Shown here: in pieces, positions 41,970 to 43,146 of the stretch | How the letters are laid out: the number at the start of each line of letters is the position of its first letter | Position numbering within the stretch: position 1 is the stretch's first letter | Assembly: GCA_963652335.1 (NCBI GenBank) | Contig: CAVJSS010000008.1 | Coordinates: 1 to 43,146 of the forward strand | DNA length: 43,146 nucleotides | Direction of reading: 5' to 3' | Source: UBA4951 sp963652335 | GTDB taxonomy: Bacteria; Bacillota_I; Bacilli_A; RFN20; CAG-826 | The notes under the pieces: generated by a model | Databases searched by the model: none | Seen by the model: the letters and a program-made list of their open reading frames with translations, nothing else | What the model was told of the DNA's origin: nothing | Position numbers and translations under genes: made by a program

Positions 41970-42343
41970 ATTGTGATTACCTCCCCTTTTTTGTTGGTAT
42001 AGGTGAATTTATCCTTAACTCGATAATAAGATACGACGTAGCCATCTTTGGTTATGATGGCGAGTCTTCCGTCCCTAGGATCATATTTGTAAGTGGTACC
42101 GCGATAAGCGATAATGCTTTTGTAGTTTTGCCTGTCGACAGCATTGGCGAAGTGCACGGCCTTGGAAGCGTAGTCAGCCATGTTGGCTGCGCCAAACTCC
42201 TCGCCATGTCTAAGAAAATGGTATTCCAATCTTCCACGGTTGAAATCCTTGGCCCATTGGTAGCCGATGTGATCCGAGACGTCTCCTCGATGGTGGGCGC
42301 CACGGGTGTTGCCATAACGCATGCTTGGCCCTTTAGTCGCCAT
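41954..42343 (-). CDS. Predicted BECR-type nuclease toxin, cassette 1
   Basis: 129 residues; the most divergent middle of the three ('GRLEYHFLRHGEEFGAANMADY' in outline, and 'IIAYRGTTYKY'), with the shared ends. The probable active-site histidines in 'H-x3-HG-x-EFG' are kept. The start overlaps the end of the DUF4417 gene by 11 bases, with AAGGAG 10 bases upstream inside that gene. It has no signal peptide. Whether it acts inside the cell (as in a toxin-antitoxin pair) or is exported is not evident. Confidence 0.6.
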   Translation of the reverse strand: MATKGPSMRYGNTRGAHHRGDVSDHIGYQWAKDFNRGRLEYHFLRHGEEFGAANMADYASKAVHFANAVDRQNYKSIIAYRGTTYKYDPRDGRLAIITKDGYVVSYYRVKDKFTYTNKKGEVITIWIKH

Positions 42344-43013
42344 ATCGTTTCATCTCCTTATATCTTTCTTCTATAAACGAGTCATAAACGTGGAATTCGA
42401 CCTTGTCCTTATAATCGTCGATGATGCTTTGAGGCAAATGACCTATGACTATAAAGCCTTTCGGTTCCAGTTTTTTGATGACTTCATCGATCCAAACCCT
42501 CCATTCGTGTTGTTGTTCTTTCAATTGAACGAACCCATGAACGCCTAAGGCTAGATAGGTATGTTTTGGGAAGGCGTTAAGATAATCTTCATTGACTATG
42601 TCCGAACCACCACGGCAATTTGGATAAATAGGGATTCCATTGTTGCCGTAATAGAACGATAAGGACAAATTGTCGTTGAGCTGGGATTTTTGCTTGGCTA
42701 ACGGCATATCGGAATGAACCGAGAAATCCAATCCGATTATTCCTTTGCAACGTTTGAAGAAATTGAGATACCTCTTCGGATTTCTCCTGACTCTTTCAAA
42801 CGTTCCGTCAGGGGAATAGAAATAAACGAAGCAATCGCTTAAATCCCCATGGTAATTGATTGCCTTGGCGAAAGGCATCACCTTGACTGGCGGAATTTCA
42901 GGAACCATCCAATCGAATAGAATCGGATATTCTTCTGTTGTAGTGAAATTCGCTCCATCCACCAAATATGCTTGGAACGAATCTTCGATAACACCGTTGT
43001 TATCTTTGTACAT
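42333..43013 (-). CDS. DUF4417 domain protein, first gene of the toxin-like cluster
   Basis: 226 residues. The DUF4417 signature is clear: 'FERVRRNPKRYLNFFKRCKGIIGLDFSVHSDMPLAKQ' (in short pieces: NPKRYL, GLDFS, DMPLA), then 'IPIYPNCRGG' and 'YLALGVHGFV', with a Rossmann-like look. The family occurs in phages and accessory regions and has no known activity. GGAG lies about 9 bases before the ATG. Its 3' end overlaps the first toxin-like gene, so it heads the seven-gene operon. It is of the usual family length and seems intact. Confidence 0.8.
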   Translation of the reverse strand: MYKDNNGVIEDSFQAYLVDGANFTTTEEYPILFDWMVPEIPPVKVMPFAKAINYHGDLSDCFVYFYSPDGTFERVRRNPKRYLNFFKRCKGIIGLDFSVHSDMPLAKQKSQLNDNLSLSFYYGNNGIPIYPNCRGGSDIVNEDYLNAFPKHTYLALGVHGFVQLKEQQHEWRVWIDEVIKKLEPKGFIVIGHLPQSIIDDYKDKVEFHVYDSFIEERYKEMKRYGD

Positions 43014-43096
43014 GTAGTTAATCTCCTCTCTGCCATAATTGGCGAAACAATTTTTTGGTGGATATGCTACAATCCTGTCTTTCCGACTTGTAAAAG

Positions 43097-43143
43097 AATA
43101 AAAACCCTTATAAAGCGAGATAACATCTAACTTTTATAAGGGT
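43097..43143 (-). terminator. Terminator of a minus-strand gene beyond the window
   Basis: ACCCTTATAAAG (43104-43115) pairs with CTTTTATAAGGGT (43131-43143) with one bulged base over a 15-base loop. On the minus strand it is followed by a TTTTTATT tail. It separates the DUF4417 operon from whatever lies upstream. In 43014-43096 I see no strong promoter. Confidence 0.7.
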
Positions 43144-43146
43144 ATT

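Larger units (their letters stand above)
39516..42343 (-). repeat. Three tandem copies of a toxin-like/CPCC two-gene cassette
   Basis: The unit repeats with offsets of 974 bases (cassette 1 to 2) and 961 bases (2 to 3). A block of about 660 bases (40457-41120 versus 41431-42094) looks identical by eye. The breakpoint lies inside the toxin-like gene, so each toxin has a different middle. Confidence 0.9.

Noticed and set aside
39585..42376. Plus-strand open frames of 140-246 codons across the toxin-like cassettes
   Set aside because: They repeat with the cassettes only because the DNA repeats. The minus-strand frames have ribosome sites, ordered cysteine motifs and family resemblance.

Overview
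The window looks like part of a chromosome from an uncultured, probably gut-associated Bacilli lineage close to the Mollicutes or Erysipelotrichales. The evidence is moderate-to-low GC, strong AGGAGG ribosome sites, lipoprotein signal peptides, an Opp transporter whose subunits carry large insertions like those of mycoplasma-related bacteria, and SipW-type signal peptides. TGA is used as a stop (for example at the end of oppC), so the genetic code looks standard. No tRNA, rRNA or CRISPR array was seen. The organism assignment is inference.

Layout. 1-710: 5' part of an IS256-type transposase on the minus strand, cut by the window edge. 740-2391: short repeats with a 33-bp period, then an AAA_14/DUF4143 ATPase. 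2427-12019: peptide transporter on the minus strand (oppA, then oppB-oppC-oppD-oppF-DUF3899), with two terminators and candidate promoters. 12085-13233: secreted lipoprotein phosphatase. 13234-18923: accessory region with an AlbA_2 (Schlafen-type) putative regulator between two copies of a 73-bp TGAAGT-rich repeat, three 33-bp tandem repeats, two more DUF4143 ATPases and the remnant of another.

18920-36092 is the most striking part: thirteen minus-strand genes, mostly overlapping by 1-4 bases or separated by under 40. In transcription order they encode two small secreted proteins with SipW/TasA-type signals, a SipW-type signal peptidase, a membrane-anchored McrB-like AAA+ ATPase, a DUF2357/McrC-like partner with a zinc ribbon, an ABC ATPase and its membrane permease, a beta-helix-like surface protein, a repeat lipoprotein, an Lgt-like membrane protein, a 1052-residue surface protein and two small exported proteins. 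I read it as a dedicated machine for exporting, processing and assembling a surface structure. A run of ten G bases upstream of its likely promoter could make it phase-variable.

36817-39429: a two-TM membrane protein and LemA behind a shared promoter with a palindrome, closed by a strong terminator. 39516-43013: a minus-strand cluster starting with a DUF4417 protein, then three tandem copies of a two-gene cassette (129-residue predicted BECR-type nuclease toxin plus 172-residue double-CPCC cysteine-rich protein, possibly its antidote). Two cassettes share a block of about 660 bp that looks identical.
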